Of a DNA stretch of 64,000 bases, positions 12,112 through 24,492 are shown in pieces. The first letter of the stretch is position 1. The number at the start of each line of letters is the position of its first letter. This stretch comes from Dichetophora obliterata (Eukaryota; Arthropoda; Insecta; Diptera; Sciomyzidae): contig OY986437.1 in the NCBI GenBank assembly GCA_963920525.1, positions 33,991,563 through 34,055,562 on the forward strand, written 5' to 3'. The notes under the pieces are model-generated. The model was not told the DNA's origin. It saw only the letters and a list, made by a program, of their open reading frames with translations, and searched no databases. The position numbers were made by a program, and so were the translations under genes.

Positions 12112-12310
12112 TGCATACTTTCAGGCTGAACATTTCTGAGAACAGTGTGCCTTGTAAAATTACTTTACTGTGAAAAGTTAATTACAATTTGAGAAATACT
12201 GTATGCGGAGCAGCATGCTTGCCTCTTATGTATTAAAATGTGCATACTTTCAGGCTGAGCAGTTTGAGAGATATTGGACACGGAGCTGCGTGCTTGCCTT
12301 TTATATATTA
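12112..12310 (+). repeat. Direct repeat, about 127-bp period
   Basis: TGCATACTTTCAGGCTGA occurs at about 12112 and again at about 12240. Both are followed by GAGA..AT..TG, CGGAGC and TGCTTGCCT. Two diverged tandem copies lie just left of the foldback element that follows. Confidence 0.55.
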
Positions 12311-12339
12311 AGATTGTACAATAGGTCGGGTCGGTCTCC

Positions 12340-13115
12340 ATACAAATACAGAAAGTGTTTGAAAAACTCGGTTTAAAATACCCCTTGACTTATTTTAGTA
12401 TCCTGCACGAAAGCATTTCGCGATATGTTAACCCTTAGGCTAGCTGGAATCTTTTTAAAAAAGTGCCTTTTTTGGGCAAAAAAAAAACAATGTTAGTATG
12501 GGCAAGTTTTTTGTTTCTATGAATTATCCTAAAACAAAAATAACAAACATAAAGCTCCATAAATGTTTTCTATAAGTATACAAAATTTTGAGAAATCTGC
12601 TCGATACGATTTCGACTTCAATCGCCATAGCTACGCCATTTATCGTTCTAATGATGTCTTTTAACTACCGTTAGAAAGGTAATTATCTGGGGCTAACTTG
12701 TTCATTTTTAAACAGAGTTAACCCATTGATTTAACCAATACTTTTCTTAATAGTGTATCTGAATACCTTTCCAAAAAATTAAATCTTATCAAAATGGGAC
12801 TATTTTTTTAAACTCATTTGGCAGTCATTCGAACTAAAATTCAACAAAAGAATCAAAATTTGCCAGACTTTTTAAAACTTTTACTTTACAGATAGTAATA
12901 ACTTTTGGAGCATTATTTATGGTATTGTTTGTTTTTGACAATTCCAAAAAACCAAAAACTTGTTCATTCAAAAAGATGTGTTTTGCCAAAAAAAGGACCT
13001 TTTAAAAAAATTCCAGCTATCCTAAGGATTATCACATTGCGAAATCCTTTGTGGAGGATACTACAATGAGCTAAATAATATTCTAGACCGTTTTTATCAC
13101 ACACTTTTTGTGTCT
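12340..13115. mobile_element. Foldback element with about 180-bp inverted arms
   Basis: The left arm from about 12390 (AGTATCCTGCAC, ATTTCGCGATATG, CTTAGGCTAGCTGGAAT, then TTTTTGGGCAAA and AACAAACATAAAGCTCC) is matched by the reverse complement of the right arm (AGTATCCTCCAC, ATTTCGCAATGTG, CTTAGGATAGCTGGAAT, TTTTTTTGGCAAA, ATAATGCTCC). Weaker pairing extends to about 12340 and 13115. Non-coding; transcripts through the intron could fold into a long hairpin. Confidence 0.7.
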
Positions 13116-13551
13116 TGTGTTTGTGATTGTGTGAAATGTTATAGTATTTGGGATCTTGCGTGCTCCCCGGAATTATACACGATAATTGCGAATGAAAGAA
13201 TTCTAGCTATTAAAAGTTCAAGAACTGTCGAAACCAGCCCAGTTCCATTTTGGCCATTTTGGCCATTATGATTTTGTCTTTAGTTACTATCTACATAAAA
13301 GGTTTTCAATACTGCACGAAAAAGTTTAAAAAAATCATCAGGATCGACCTAATAGGTAAGCATGAAACAAAAAATTGTGTGAGCTTAAAAAAAAAAGCTT
13401 TCAGTGAGTTTAGTGGCACCGGACTACATACATTATTCGGTAACTCTTGGTACAGAATCAGATTTTTCACCAAATTTTAAATCAAAATAGATATCCAGAT
13501 AGAAATCAAGCACAATACTGGAATTTTAACGCAAGCACGTGCATTAGACGA
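13116..13551. other. Intron stretch, nothing recognised
   Basis: A small open frame at 13250-13480 has no domain. It may be the 5' part of the adjacent Tc1 relic, but I see no transposase motif in it. Confidence 0.4.
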
Positions 13552-13998
13552 TGGAAAGGAACAATGTTGTATTTTCTGATGAGAAAGAATTCAATTTTGA
13601 TAGTCTTGAGACCATGAGTTGTAACCGGCACGATCTATGTATGACAAAAAGATGTTTCTTTGTTCAAAAGAAACTTTGGAGACTGAAGTGGCATGGTCGT
13701 CTGGGCAGCGATTCTGCAGAAGGAAGACATGTTCTCTGAAATGTTAGGAGATGCACTGGTGAATTTAATGCAGAAAAAAATGAATCAGAAATAACTCATT
13801 ACTCTATGTATCTAAGGCATCTTTGGAGTGGTTAAGACAGCACAATATACCCCTTCTTAAATGGCCAGCTTGCAGTCGAGACCTGAACCCTACAGAGAAC
13901 CTATGGAGTAACATAGTTCGCTGGTTTTATGATAAAAAGCTACAAAATCGAAATTTATTTATAGTTACGGAACTGAAAATCTAAATAAAGGAAATAAT
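13552..13998 (+). pseudogene. Tc1-like transposase relic
   Basis: Broken remains of a DD34E transposase of the Tc1/mariner superfamily. The first catalytic aspartate is in NVVFSDEKEFNFD (about 13563-13601). A glimpse of MVVWAA follows in another frame near 13695-13712. The segment with the second aspartate is gone. The third acidic residue is in SRDLNPTENLW (about 13875-13907), followed by the VTELK motif. Stops, frameshifts and an internal deletion make it non-functional. The terminal inverted repeats could not be located with confidence. Confidence 0.8.
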
Positions 13999-13999
13999 T

Positions 14000-15149
14000 T
14001 GATATCAATTTTCACTATTTTTTGGTTCTGTGTTTTAACAAATACGCCATTCAAATTTTTTACCTAACTAACTAACTAAACTACAAAATATATTTAAAAT
14101 ATGTAAAAAGAGTTTGATTTGACCCTAGAGGGGTCAAATGTAATAGCTAATTCTATTAATTCTTCCCTTTAAATATTTTTTCTAAGCACACCTACACTCT
14201 ATCTGCCACCCTTCAAAAAATTTAAATTGTCAATGCTCGTGTACACATAAACGTGGCGAGACTGAAAATATTTGTCATGATGAAAATTTTTCGTGACAAG
14301 ATTTGAAAAATTTTTCCCTCAATATCAAACCGCTGCCTAAAAGTATTCACTTCAAAAACTATAAAAAAGATTTTAAAAAGCTTTGGAAGCTTTGCAAGAG
14401 CTGTGTCAACTTTTCTGTATCTACTATTTCGGTACCATATGGGCATTTCCTCAGTGAAGTCTACCATGACCAAAAAAGTAAACTTATTAAAAAACTTATT
14501 ATTTTGTGATATTTGGGCCTCTTCTGTCATATCATAAAAGATGCCAACCATAAAAGTTCTGTTAAAGTTGGTATTCTGCCTTTCGAACTTTTATGGTACC
14601 CTGTTATCAATCTTCGAAAACAAAAATCTATTACAATTCCGTTAACTTCTGCTATGAAACAGCTGATTGCTGTCAATAAATTAGAAAAGAAATTAACGCA
14701 AGTTGAAGAAGTTGTCGCTTTTAACGTGTAATTTTTAAATATTTTTACAAGTTTAGCACTAAAGAAGTGCAGTGCATTAGCATTAAAAACTAGCATTGCC
14801 GATTTTATTAAATTGCTCGTTTTAAAACAATGTTGGACTGGGAGGATGACCCAGAGCAGAAGCTCAACATTCAATAATAGTCGTCACTGACGCAGTTATG
14901 GTGAAAGTGGAAGTAGGTTAATTGTGTAATTTTTAATTTTTTAAAAATATTAAAAACAAAATTTTTACATAGTTCTACTCCAGGCGATAGAAGAATATAA
15001 AAAAAGGCAAACACCAAGTTTTAAGTGAAAATGTAGTTTCGAGAAAAACGAGTTTTTAAGTTTTTAAGTTAAGTTTCAGGCAGTCAAACTGACCACACTA
15101 AAATGGCTATAACTTTTATAATATTTGAATTTAAAAGAAATCCTTTTAA
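14000..15149. other. Intron with unrecognised open frames
   Basis: Overlapping small frames occur on both strands (14222-14551 and 14527-14874 minus; 14303-14509 and 14513-14731 plus). None shows a domain I know. The plus frames read partly protein-like (KLEKKLTQVEEVV), so they may be a transposon relic of unknown type. I do not call a gene. Confidence 0.4.
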
Positions 15150-15361
15150 AGATACACGAAGAAAACGCAGAAAACTGACATTTTCGATTTTAATTGTAGC
15201 AAACATATTTCTATTTATCGTAAATATATCTCGCTTTTCTAACCATATTTTGTTTATCATATATATTGCTATTTTTGTGGCAAGCATTTCAATGTGTGTT
15301 TAAATTGCAGGTAAACATATTTTTATTGATGTGACAAAAAATATTTTTGTAGAGAACAATT
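15150..15361 (+). repeat. Direct-repeat copy of a segment of the following TIR element
   Basis: About 210 bp closely resembling 15508-15712: both contain TAGCAAACATATTTCTATTT, ATATTGCTATTTTTGTG and GACAAAAAATATTTTTG in the same order, offset by about 355 bp. Confidence 0.6.
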
Positions 15362-15512
15362 CCAAAATATGTTTGCGGTAAGATAATAAATTTTTTTCCC
15401 ACGAACATGTATATTTGTCAGAAATATTTTTTCCAGAATATTACTTTTTTGCGAATTGCACACTTTCTTACACTTTCACATGTACACATGAAGGGCAATG
15501 ACTGAGCCCAAC

Positions 15513-16198
15513 ACACGCAGAAAAATTACATTTTCGACTTTGATTGTAGCAAACATATTTCTATTTACCGTAAACATATTTTGCAATTCTGACCATAATT
15601 TGCTTATCGTACATATTGCTATTTTTGTGATAAGTATTTCAATGTTTGTTCACAATTCCAGGTAAAAATATTTTAATTGATACGACAAAAAATATTTTTG
15701 CGGAGAAAATAAGTTATCAGTGGCTTTAGTCAGGCGACGATTGGTGGTGGACCGTAGCCTACTGGTAGTGTGCTTGGCTCGTAGGTGAAAGAGTCGCGGT
15801 TCAATCCAAGTCCGGGCAGAAAGTTTTTTCAATTGAATTAATATTTCTCTTTAGCCGCAAGCAATGGCAAACCACAAAGAGCAAAAAAAGAATAATTTTA
15901 GTAATAATAAATAATTAAAATACTATATAGCATATAAGAAGCATATAACAAATAAGCCTTCTTTCCCCAAAAATTATTTAATGTTTCAGTAAACATAATA
16001 TATTTATTGCAACAAATAAGCTTATTTGCAGTGAACATTAAAGTGAACATACTTTGCTTCCGGAAAACATTGTATGTTTACCTTAAAATAAAAACACATT
16101 TCTTGTAAAAATTAACTTGTTTGCTGTAAACAAGTTTTTTAACATAATAGTATCCTTCGATATTATGTTTGTGTCAAATATATTTTTTTTTGCGTGTA
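15513..16198. mobile_element. Short TIR element with ACACGCARAAAA ends, carrying a tRNA-like unit
   Basis: The left end ACACGCAGAAAAAT is the inverse of the right end ATTTTTTTTTGCGTGT. Internal copies of the words ACAAATAAGC, GTAAACAT and AACATATTT recur in both orientations. The interior holds a tRNA-like unit at 15748-15820. Likely a non-autonomous Tc1/mariner-type element, but the TA flank is seen only on the right. Confidence 0.5.
15748..15820 (+). repeat. tRNA-like SINE unit (GTAGCCTAGTGG family)
   Basis: Perfect A-box (TAGCCTACTGG) and B-box (GGTTCAATCCA, consensus over ten bases), followed by a TTTTTT run at 15824-15829 that could end RNA polymerase III transcription. Same family as 3078-3160 and 51968-52040. 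The T-arm and acceptor stem do not pair well, so not a functional tRNA. Confidence 0.65.
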
Positions 16199-16414
16199 TG
16201 TATATTCTTGAAAATATAAACCATGGTAGAATAGTACAGGTAGTCTCGTGGCTAATCGTGATCTCTTTAACAATACTACCAGAATTGTCAAAATTAGTTT
16301 TTTTTAAAGAAAACAAAGATACCAGAGAAATTAAGACACTCCAATTGGATATTTTTGTGTTGTGTTTGAAAACTAGAATAAAAGTAAATTACTTCTTTTT
16401 TTTTAATTAAAATT

Positions 16415-16615
16415 AAGTGCGTGTTGCGCCAAAAATCTTTGGGCAAGAAACGTGGGCCAAGTTTTCGTGTTCCAGCTGACGAGTCTAGAAGACACCGATG
16501 GAACATGGCATGCGCCAAAAATTTTAAAAAAGATGCTCGTGTTTGCTATAGACACGTCCACGAAAATGATTTTTTGGAACGTCACATAAATTACTTCAAC
16601 AGCTGCACAAAATGA
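16415..16615 (+). pseudogene. THAP-like zinc finger fragment
   Basis: A short frame after the cysteine codon at 16418 reads SLGKKRGPSFRVPADESRRH, then RWNMACAKNFKKDARVC, then YRHVHENDFLERH. The spacing of F..P, R..W, C-x2-H and DF is that of the second half of a THAP DNA-binding domain. The N-terminal cysteine pair is incomplete. THAP domains occur in P-element-type transposases and in host proteins derived from them. No promoter, splice context or further domain is visible, so this is most likely a transposon fragment. Ends at a stop at 16613-16615. Confidence 0.5.
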
Positions 16616-19319
16616 TATTTTAATTGATTGATAAATAAAAATTTAAAAAAGCAAAATAGTTTCAGCCGTGACAGATTCTTTTTAATTTTTTCTTTCTCAT
16701 CGGTTGCAGATTTTGTATGAGTTGTCAGTTGCCTTTTGACAGTTATGGTAGTTCGCTCTCAGCTGTGCGACTACCTCTATGCTTCTACCATGATATAAAC
16801 TATCGAAAAAAAATTTGATTATGTAGTAAAATATTTTTGGTTTTTTTAATTTTCTACTATAGAATACTGCCTTAATACTTAATTATGTGCAGCAAAACCA
16901 ATATGTATACGCTTGCAACTAGCTAAACAACTTAATCCTTGGTACACATTTAAAGGGGGTTGCTAAGATTTTTCTTTTTTGTATTAAAAAACTAAATTTT
17001 GATCTTAGTGTGGGCTAGCAACTTATTGTCCTGACTCCCTCATTTATCACAAACAATGTTCAACTCACTCATTTCTACACAAATGAAAGGATGATCACTA
17101 TATAAAAATGTTACGTATTAATTTTAATCTTCAGAAACACGGTTTAATTTTAATCTCCAAAAACTTTGTTATGAATTAAAAAAAATATTTTTGCTGGAAA
17201 TACTTTTAATTTTAAATTGAATGTGTTTAGCTTATAACACAATTCAGTGTTTCCTAGGCAACGATCTCGATTCAAAGAAATTTTACGCATAATTTGGTGT
17301 AAAACTGAAGTCAATTTTTAGAGTGTAGGGGAGAGTGGGGAGTTTTGAAGCACGCTTTTTTTGGGGGCAAAAACTACTTCAAAAATAGTTTTTTCACATT
17401 TTTTCGAATCGAATCTCTTGAGCATCTTAAAAAAACTTCCTAGTTGAAGAATTTGCATTAAATCCAAAATCTTCGACATTTTTTTTCTGTTATCCTAAAA
17501 TACTGGTTTTTGGAGTTTTCAAAAACCGTGGGGAGTTGTGAAGCATGACTAAAATTCTTTATTGGGATCAGAGAAAATGTCTAATTATTATGATAAATAT
17601 GTATCAGAGTTAAGAAAATAGTTTAAAATGGAAAAAAATTAAATTTTTTTTTCATAGTTTTAGTATTTTTCCCATAATTTTCTTATAGTTTTTGCATAGT
17701 TTTTAAAGTTTTCTCATTGTTTTCATAATGTTTCCTAATAGATTTCCTAATTACCTTATATTTTTAATATTTGTCAGTAAGGGAAAACACAGAAAATAGC
17801 AAATATTACTGAAAAAAATCCTTGCAATTGTAACAAACATTTAAATTTCTTACATTTAATGCGTAATACGTATGTAAAATACAATTTCAAGTTGACATCT
17901 GTCATATTTGAAGTGCTTCTCCCAACTTGATGTGCTTAACTTCTTCCCATTCGCTACTATTTTAAAATTGCCCCCAGTCAGTAACACATCGAATGTTTTT
18001 GCATAAACCCTTTTGAAAGTCGAAAGCCTTATCATTGATGATTATTTTGTGTATACTCACCTTTTTTATTCAATTGGAAATGTTTATGAAAATGCCAAGC
18101 ATTCGTGTTGCTCAAAAAAACTTTCGAACAAAATGTTTAGCACACTGTCTGGAGAGAAACGAAAAAGTGTGCTATCGGCACGAGTGCTAGTACAAAACTG
18201 AGATATTTGATGAATAAATGTGTACAGTAGGTAAGAACTATCAAAACAACTGCTAATGGGAATGTCACACGTTGTCTGCTTGTCCGTCAAACATTGGATT
18301 TTTCGCCATTTTTTTCCCTCTCCCTCATTGTTTTGTCCACGGCTAAATTTAAATTTACTACGTTTTTGCTACCATTTCGTGCAGACAATGTTCCTTTATG
18401 CAATCGATTCAATAAAACGGCTACCCTCTATAGATTGTTTATAAGTGGTTTTATTTGCTTTTAAAATGGATGGGTTAAATTCTGATCTCCTGGGGTTAAA
18501 ATTAATTACATTGGCCAATATGTATGCAGGAAGTGTATCCACATATTTAGATGACAACGATATGGTCACAATAAAAACAATGGTTGAGTTGATGAAACTC
18601 TGGATGGAGTTAAAAAAAGTGAAAAAAGATCCTGCTGGATTAAGCCATGGAGAATTGGCAGACATAAGAAAGGAATGATAAATTTATCAAAGGAGCTAAG
18701 GTGCACTGATGATAAAGCATTTAAAATATTTTTAAGAATTTCTCATAAAGCCGGTTGGCTTTGAAATTCATTTATGAACATTTCAGTAATATTTCTACTC
18801 CAATAAACAGCCATAACCTTATATCTAAGAATATTGTAAATTTTAACGATTTAAACGATATTACAAGATATATGTATGTATATATAAACAGTTTATTTGT
18901 TAGCTACGCGGCTAATGTGTGACTAGCTTGATCTATTATACTATCAGTAAATTAAAAAATGGACTGCCACTTGGCTCAATATTATTACAGAATAATTTAC
19001 TACTGCTCACATTTTCTCTTTACGATTGTCCTTAAATACAAGGCTGAAAGAGACAACGGCAGCTGTACATACAAGCACTATAAATACTATATACAATGAC
19101 GTATTACTTTCATGTATACAATGGAATAGTTTATAAATGGAAAATATAGTTAAATATGTGCATATATTTTTATAAATTACATCACACACATTTTACGTTT
19201 ACATTTTAAATTATAAAAATACACAATCATTAAAAAACAATATATTAAATCATTAATATTACATTAACAATAATCTCTAATAATATTCAGCTGTTCAGTT
19301 GAATCCATTTGCTGCAGCT
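16616..19319. other. Intron stretch, one weak TIR candidate
   Basis: GGGGAGTTTTGAAGCAC near 17338 and GTGCTTAACTTCTTCCC near 17932 are imperfectly inverted, and GGGGAGTTGTGAAGCATG recurs at 17531, hinting at a decayed element. The frame at 18445-18678 is open for 77 codons but shows no domain. Otherwise nothing. Confidence 0.4.
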
Positions 19320-20818
19320 AGCCGGGAATATACATATGAATGGTAAGAATTCTCTTCACATCATTTTGCATGTTCGTCGAGAATTCTTCTTCTTTTTGTA
19401 AATAAACTTCCTAAAACCCGGCGCGTTGCTGCAACTCTCCCTTGTCAAAGGCCCATAAAATGTTATCAGTTAAACAGCATGTCTAAACTGAAGTCGAATA
19501 CTGAATTCCGGCGTTGTGCGACCTATAACTCTGAAGCTATTTGAAAGCACAAAGTTGCCTTACCCATAAAATGTAAGTAATGAAAGTTCATGCATAAATT
19601 TAGGTCGAATACGGAATTCTTACGCTGTCAACCTATAACTTCAAAGAAATTCGATATCGCAAATTTGGGCTGTAAGGGAGATTGTCACGCCTCCCTGTCC
19701 AACGCCCATAAAATAAAATAATTGAAACTGCATGTGTAAATTGAGGCCAAAAACTGAATTCCAAAGCTGAATTCCTATAGCTTCAAAGATATTCGATAAC
19801 ACAAATTTTGTTGTATGGGAGGTCCAACTCCCCCTTGACCAACTCCCATAAAATTTCATCACTGAAATGGTACGTCTAGATTGTGGTCGAATACCAAATT
19901 TCTAAGCTGTGCAACCCATAACTATAAAGCTATTCGATAACACAATTTTTTTTATTTATTTGTGGGACGTAAAAGGGGGTGTGGCATTTCTTCTTAAACC
20001 ATCTCGTACTCAAAGCAAAGCCACTTACAAAATTTCAGCTCAATCGGACCAATAGTTTCGATGTTTTTGATATTTTCTTAAAAAGTAGGCGTAGAATAAG
20101 AGTGACCACGCCCGTTTTTATTAAAGTTAATGACAGTTATCATACGAACTTATTTACTAAATTTTAATTTAATACGACCAAAACCGTCTTAAATATACCA
20201 TTTTTATTGATTTGTGGGTGATAAAAGGAGTGTGGCATTATTTTTTCGTAAACCTTTGCGTAGCAGTTACGAACAAACCCGTAGAAGAAAGTATCCAATT
20301 TGGTCCAGTCATTTTCAAGTATTAAGCATCCGAAAAAATTACGATTCATTTTTATAAAGACAGATATTGATTTGTGGGCGGTAAAAGTGGGCGTGAAAAC
20401 ATTTATGTATCGTGACTGCCTCTTGGAGCACCTACACAGCAAGTTTCACTATAAAAATGTGTAGAACTCTGGAATTGCCATGATTTCAAAAAAGTGGGCG
20501 TATATTTATTGCAACCACGCCTATTTTTTGTACAGTTACTGACAGTAACCATCTGAACAAAATTACTAAATCTTAGTTTTACGATTGAACCCGTTTGGTA
20601 TATATCCCTTATTTGGTTTGTGGTCGATAGCGCAAATTTGGCTTGTATGGGAGGTACCACGCCCCCTCATCCAAACGATACCAAACCTCACAGGACCACT
20701 CTCAAGATGTGGCTTCAGTTTCCCTGAAAATTTCATAAAGATCGATTTAGCGGTTTTGGAGTCTATACGTGATATAGCCACATACCCACATACATACATC
20801 CATTTTTATATATATAGA
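19320..20818 (-). mobile_element. Helitron-like non-autonomous element with internal tandem repeats
   Basis: Read on the minus strand it starts at 20818 with TCTATATATATAAAAATGG preceded by A, followed by GACTCCAAAACCGCTAAATC and GAAATTTTCAGG. This is the same 5' layout as the element at 60540. The body consists of degenerate units: about 115 bp each between 19480 and 19940 (GCCCATAAAAT, ACTGAATTCC, GATAACACAAATTT), and longer units with GATTTGTGGG..GTAAAAG between 19950 and 20520. The left (3') boundary near 19318 has CTAG but lacks the expected flanking T, so it is approximate. The small minus-strand frames inside are not genes. Confidence 0.5.
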
Positions 20819-20849
20819 TACCAATCAAGCCATGTATAGCACTAGCCTA

Positions 20850-23800
20850 GCAGCGTAAAATTCAATACTAACCAACAAACATCGCATTACTGATGAATTG
20901 AAATAGTACATTTCCTACTGCAGTGCAGTTTTATTACTACTGAACGTTAAACATCAAGAAAATGCAACCGTTGTCCAATTTGTTTTCAGCTTTGGGCCGT
21001 GAACATTTTTGTCGGTTCCCTGGAAATTTTTGGATGACAGAGAAGCTCTCTCAATTTCCAGTTTTTTCTTTTACCCGCGAAAACAACAACAAATTTGTTC
21101 GTGTCCGCTACGTGTGACATGCACCTAAGCGATAACTATGGCCGTGCTTCGCAACTCGCCATGATTCAAAACCCCCACTGGCTCCTTCCTATTAGTAGAA
21201 ATATTTTTTCCAGTACCGTGCTGTCCTCTAAGCCGAAAAGCGGTGATAAGTTATTTTGTAGCTTCAATTGCAAATTATACAAAAGTTCAAAGGAGCAACT
21301 CCTATCCAATCAACTTTTTCTAAATTCAACCGCTTTTAAAACTTGGGTACATTTGAAAGATAGAGTTCTCTATCTCAAAAACACCTAAATTAATTTTTCA
21401 ATTTATACAAATGTTGGCTGATCTTTGTTTAAAAGAAAATTACACACTGAAATGTCAAAAGAAATATAATATGGAGCTAGCGTAACGATGTTGATAAAAT
21501 GCTTTTGGCTATTGAACTTTTTCACTTTGGCTTAGGGTGCTTTTCTTGTGATAATCTAAGAAGACTCAAAACAACCCCATTCACGGAGAACTTGCGGGCA
21601 ACACCAACTCAACAGAAACAACTCAGCAGCAATTTATAGTCAACCACTTGAGTTGGATGCAAGCACGTTGAAAGAACACAAAAAGAAACAAATGAAAAAC
21701 AGGAGCAAAGGCATCCATGGCACCACAAAATAGCAGGAATAAAAAAACAATCCAAAGAAAGCAACAGAAAAATATGTGGGTGCGACAAACTCTTTGGAAT
21801 GTGGATGTTTTTGACGATATGCTTTGAAAACTGCTCTCCTGTTCGAAGGAAATTGCAAAAATGAAAGTTTAGATAGAGCGCCACATAAAAAAAGTGCTTG
21901 CTCTCTTATGCTGTTGCAAGAGCAAAAGAGATAGCAACTAGTGACAGCTATTTAGAAAGTTTAGAAATCACAACAAGGACCAAAAGAGCAGTTTATAACC
22001 GGTGGCAGTGAAAAAACGAGCATAATGCATTCAGTGCCACCCTAGAATTGGTGCTTCACAAACTAACACCAAATGGTTAGGTGAGGGGAAGGTGAGAAGG
22101 GAAAGGCAGCTCATGCTTAGTTTGCTACTCAATCACTTGGCATTACTTCCGGTTTTTGGTGGCAACACAATTCTTCGCACCTAATACGACATTTTGAACA
22201 TTTGGATAAAAATCAACAAAAACCATGGCCGACTTCCGCTACTACTTGTACAGGAAGTATTAAGAACGATACGAATAAAATATGACAAATTCTACTTCCG
22301 CAAATTCTAAAACTTTCTAATGCTAAAGAGCCGGATTGCATAGCACACGCAATAACAACAACAAAAATATTACCACAAAGAGCTTGTTGCTTGCTTTTGC
22401 GCTTTTTTCTAACAAGAGGCGCCTCGGCTGTGCGCCTGCCTGGGAGCGCAGTAAAAAGCAATGGATGGCAACGCGGCATTAGAAAGAACAAAGCTAAGAG
22501 CAAAGTTAGCAGTTTTTCTTTCCTTCCTTTCTTTTTGTTTTTACACTGCACAATTTAGTGTATCTGTGTGTGTGTGTGTGTGGGTGTGTATGAAAAGGTT
22601 TCCTTGTCGTTGGTCGACAGCTAACTGCTTCTGCTGTTCACCTGGGAAATGCGGTACGCAAGTATAACAAATCCGAGTTTTTACACACAAAACTTGAAAG
22701 AGTGTGTGTCAATTATGTGTGCGTGTGTGCTACATGTGATCACCGTGTGTCTGTATGCAGCAAGTATATTCAATGCAAAAGCTTAGCATTTGATTTGTTT
22801 ATTTCACTTCCGGGCTTAAAATTAATTCCATGGTCGCAACAGTTGTGGCTTTTTTCGGCTTAATTTCTTAACTTTTTATGCACAGTTGTAGGCATAAATA
22901 TTCTCAATTAAACAAAAACATTTCCACACACTCATATATATACATATAGGCATTTGTATTAATTTGTTGGGATTACATGAAAATTATTTCAGATTTAATA
23001 CTAAGGGCAACCCTCGCATTTATATGGCCTATGTCTGGAACACACGCTAGCAAAACACACCCACATTGCATCCAACTTTTGCGCTCACACACCATCACTC
23101 ATTCGTTATTTCCTCACCTAAACAGGAAGACACACACATCCACATTCTCACATTTATTGAAGGGATTACCATAAAAGTCATGCAAAAGCAGTTCAATTGC
23201 GCCATTTTTAGTATGTGTTGACCTTCTGCTTCGAAGGTTATCCTACTTGTACTACATCATTGCATATACACACACACATACATTCTTGCATCTCTCATCA
23301 GACCATTTTGCGCTTGTTTAAGTAACTATTTCGGTCTATTGGTGCTTGAGCCTGTGTGCATTGGTGTCGAGTTAAATCGTTTGCCACTTTTTGGATGGAG
23401 TGATTTTAGGGTTAGCTACTTTAGCTTATCTAGCAAAGAGTATCATTGATTTGTAGCCTGTCCATTGCAGAAGACCCACTCTAAATGATTTCACCATTTG
23501 GAAATTACATCAGAATATCCTGATTAAATATATTGCTAAAGTTTAATAAGCACTTGCTTAACTTGAACTAAGATTTAGTGGTATTAAATCTATGCTGATA
23601 ATTATTTCTTGACTCGATTCTGCGATAATAGGAAGCTGGATAATAAATGTGCAGGAGTTTTATGTATGGCTGGAACACATAGTTTTTGGGAAAATTATTG
23701 AAAGTTCCGTTGCAAATCGTTTTTGTTAACTGGCAGCTTGTACTCTTTCTGAGTTAAAAACAGGCTCTTTGCTATTAGGTTTTAACATGTTATGCTTAAG

Positions 23801-24340
23801 AAAAATACTTTAACATTATGTTCAGAGATATTAAAAGTATTTATTTTACAATTTTAAATACCAATAGTTGCCGTTGTGAATAAATTTTTTATGTCTCGTC
23901 AAAGAAACTCGGAAAAGACCGCTTTAATATTTTTTCATCTAAGATTTTTAACAACTATCTACTAATTTAGTTTTTACTAAATAATAAAAAAATAAAAATG
24001 TTAACTAAGAAACAATTAATTCTACTTTTATAAATATATTTTGAAGTCCCAGATTTTATATCGAGAAATTAATGATTAATTAAAACAATCTGCTTTTTTA
24101 TATTGCGATTATTAAAAAGCGTAGAAAATTCGAAGCAATGCACATTTGTGCATATTGGTGTAATTTGTTGGTAAGGTTGGTTACTTTCCTTCGACCTACC
24201 TTAATTCTTGTCATTATCATTCCTACTATTTATAAGTAGTTCTAGTGAGAAGCCTATAATAATACCTCTTCATGACTTACATACTAAATAGACTTTACCA
24301 AATGGAGTAATAGAAATTAATAGGAAAAGTAGTTTTCCTA
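20850..24340. other. Element-poor intron block
   Basis: Apparently single-copy sequence of more balanced composition. Includes a (GT)n tract at about 22563-22588, CA-rich stretches near 22710-22740 and 23265-23285, and CACA-rich words at 23040-23130. Frames such as 21609-21884 and 22213-22551 (minus) show no domain. A candidate region for conserved intronic regulatory DNA, which cannot be judged from one sequence. Confidence 0.4.
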
Positions 24341-24345
24341 TAAGG

Positions 24346-24450
24346 TTGCAAAAGGCATGTGGTGACCAATTTCTAGCCAAAACAAGGGTGTTTGAGTGGT
24401 ACAAGATGTTCAAAAAGAGACCAGAAAGCGTCAAAGATAAGCCTCATTAA
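24346..24450 (+). pseudogene. Mariner transposase relic, N-terminal piece
   Basis: In-frame LQKACGDQFLAKTRVFEWYK followed by MFKKRPESVKDKPH resembles the helix-turn-helix linker of mariner transposases (pattern Y/CGD..LS..QVFEW.KRFKEG). It stops at 24448. The sequence resumes at 25757 after a 1.25-kb TIR element. Confidence 0.75.
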
Positions 24451-24492
24451 CACGAGAAAGACTGGAAAATCCGACATTAATTAAAAGACGTT

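Noticed and set aside
14112..14142. GACCCTAGAGGGGTC palindrome as an end of the TAGGGGTCATTTGACC element
   Set aside because: Only part of the 16-bp end is matched and there is no partner end nearby.
14303..14731. Two adjacent plus-strand frames as a small gene
   Set aside because: No recognised domain, no convincing splice or promoter context, and overlapping open frames on the other strand. Could be an unknown transposon relic.
17331..17955. TIR element with GGGGAGTTTTGAAGCAC ends
   Set aside because: The inverse match at the right end is weak and there is no flanking duplication; mentioned only as a hint.
18445..18678. 77-codon plus-strand frame
   Set aside because: Looks somewhat protein-like (MNDG-free, mixed residues) but no domain or neighbouring exon could be identified.
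22213..22551. 112-codon minus-strand frame
   Set aside because: Low-complexity start (KNKKKGRKEK) and no motif; compatible with chance in a GC-richer stretch.
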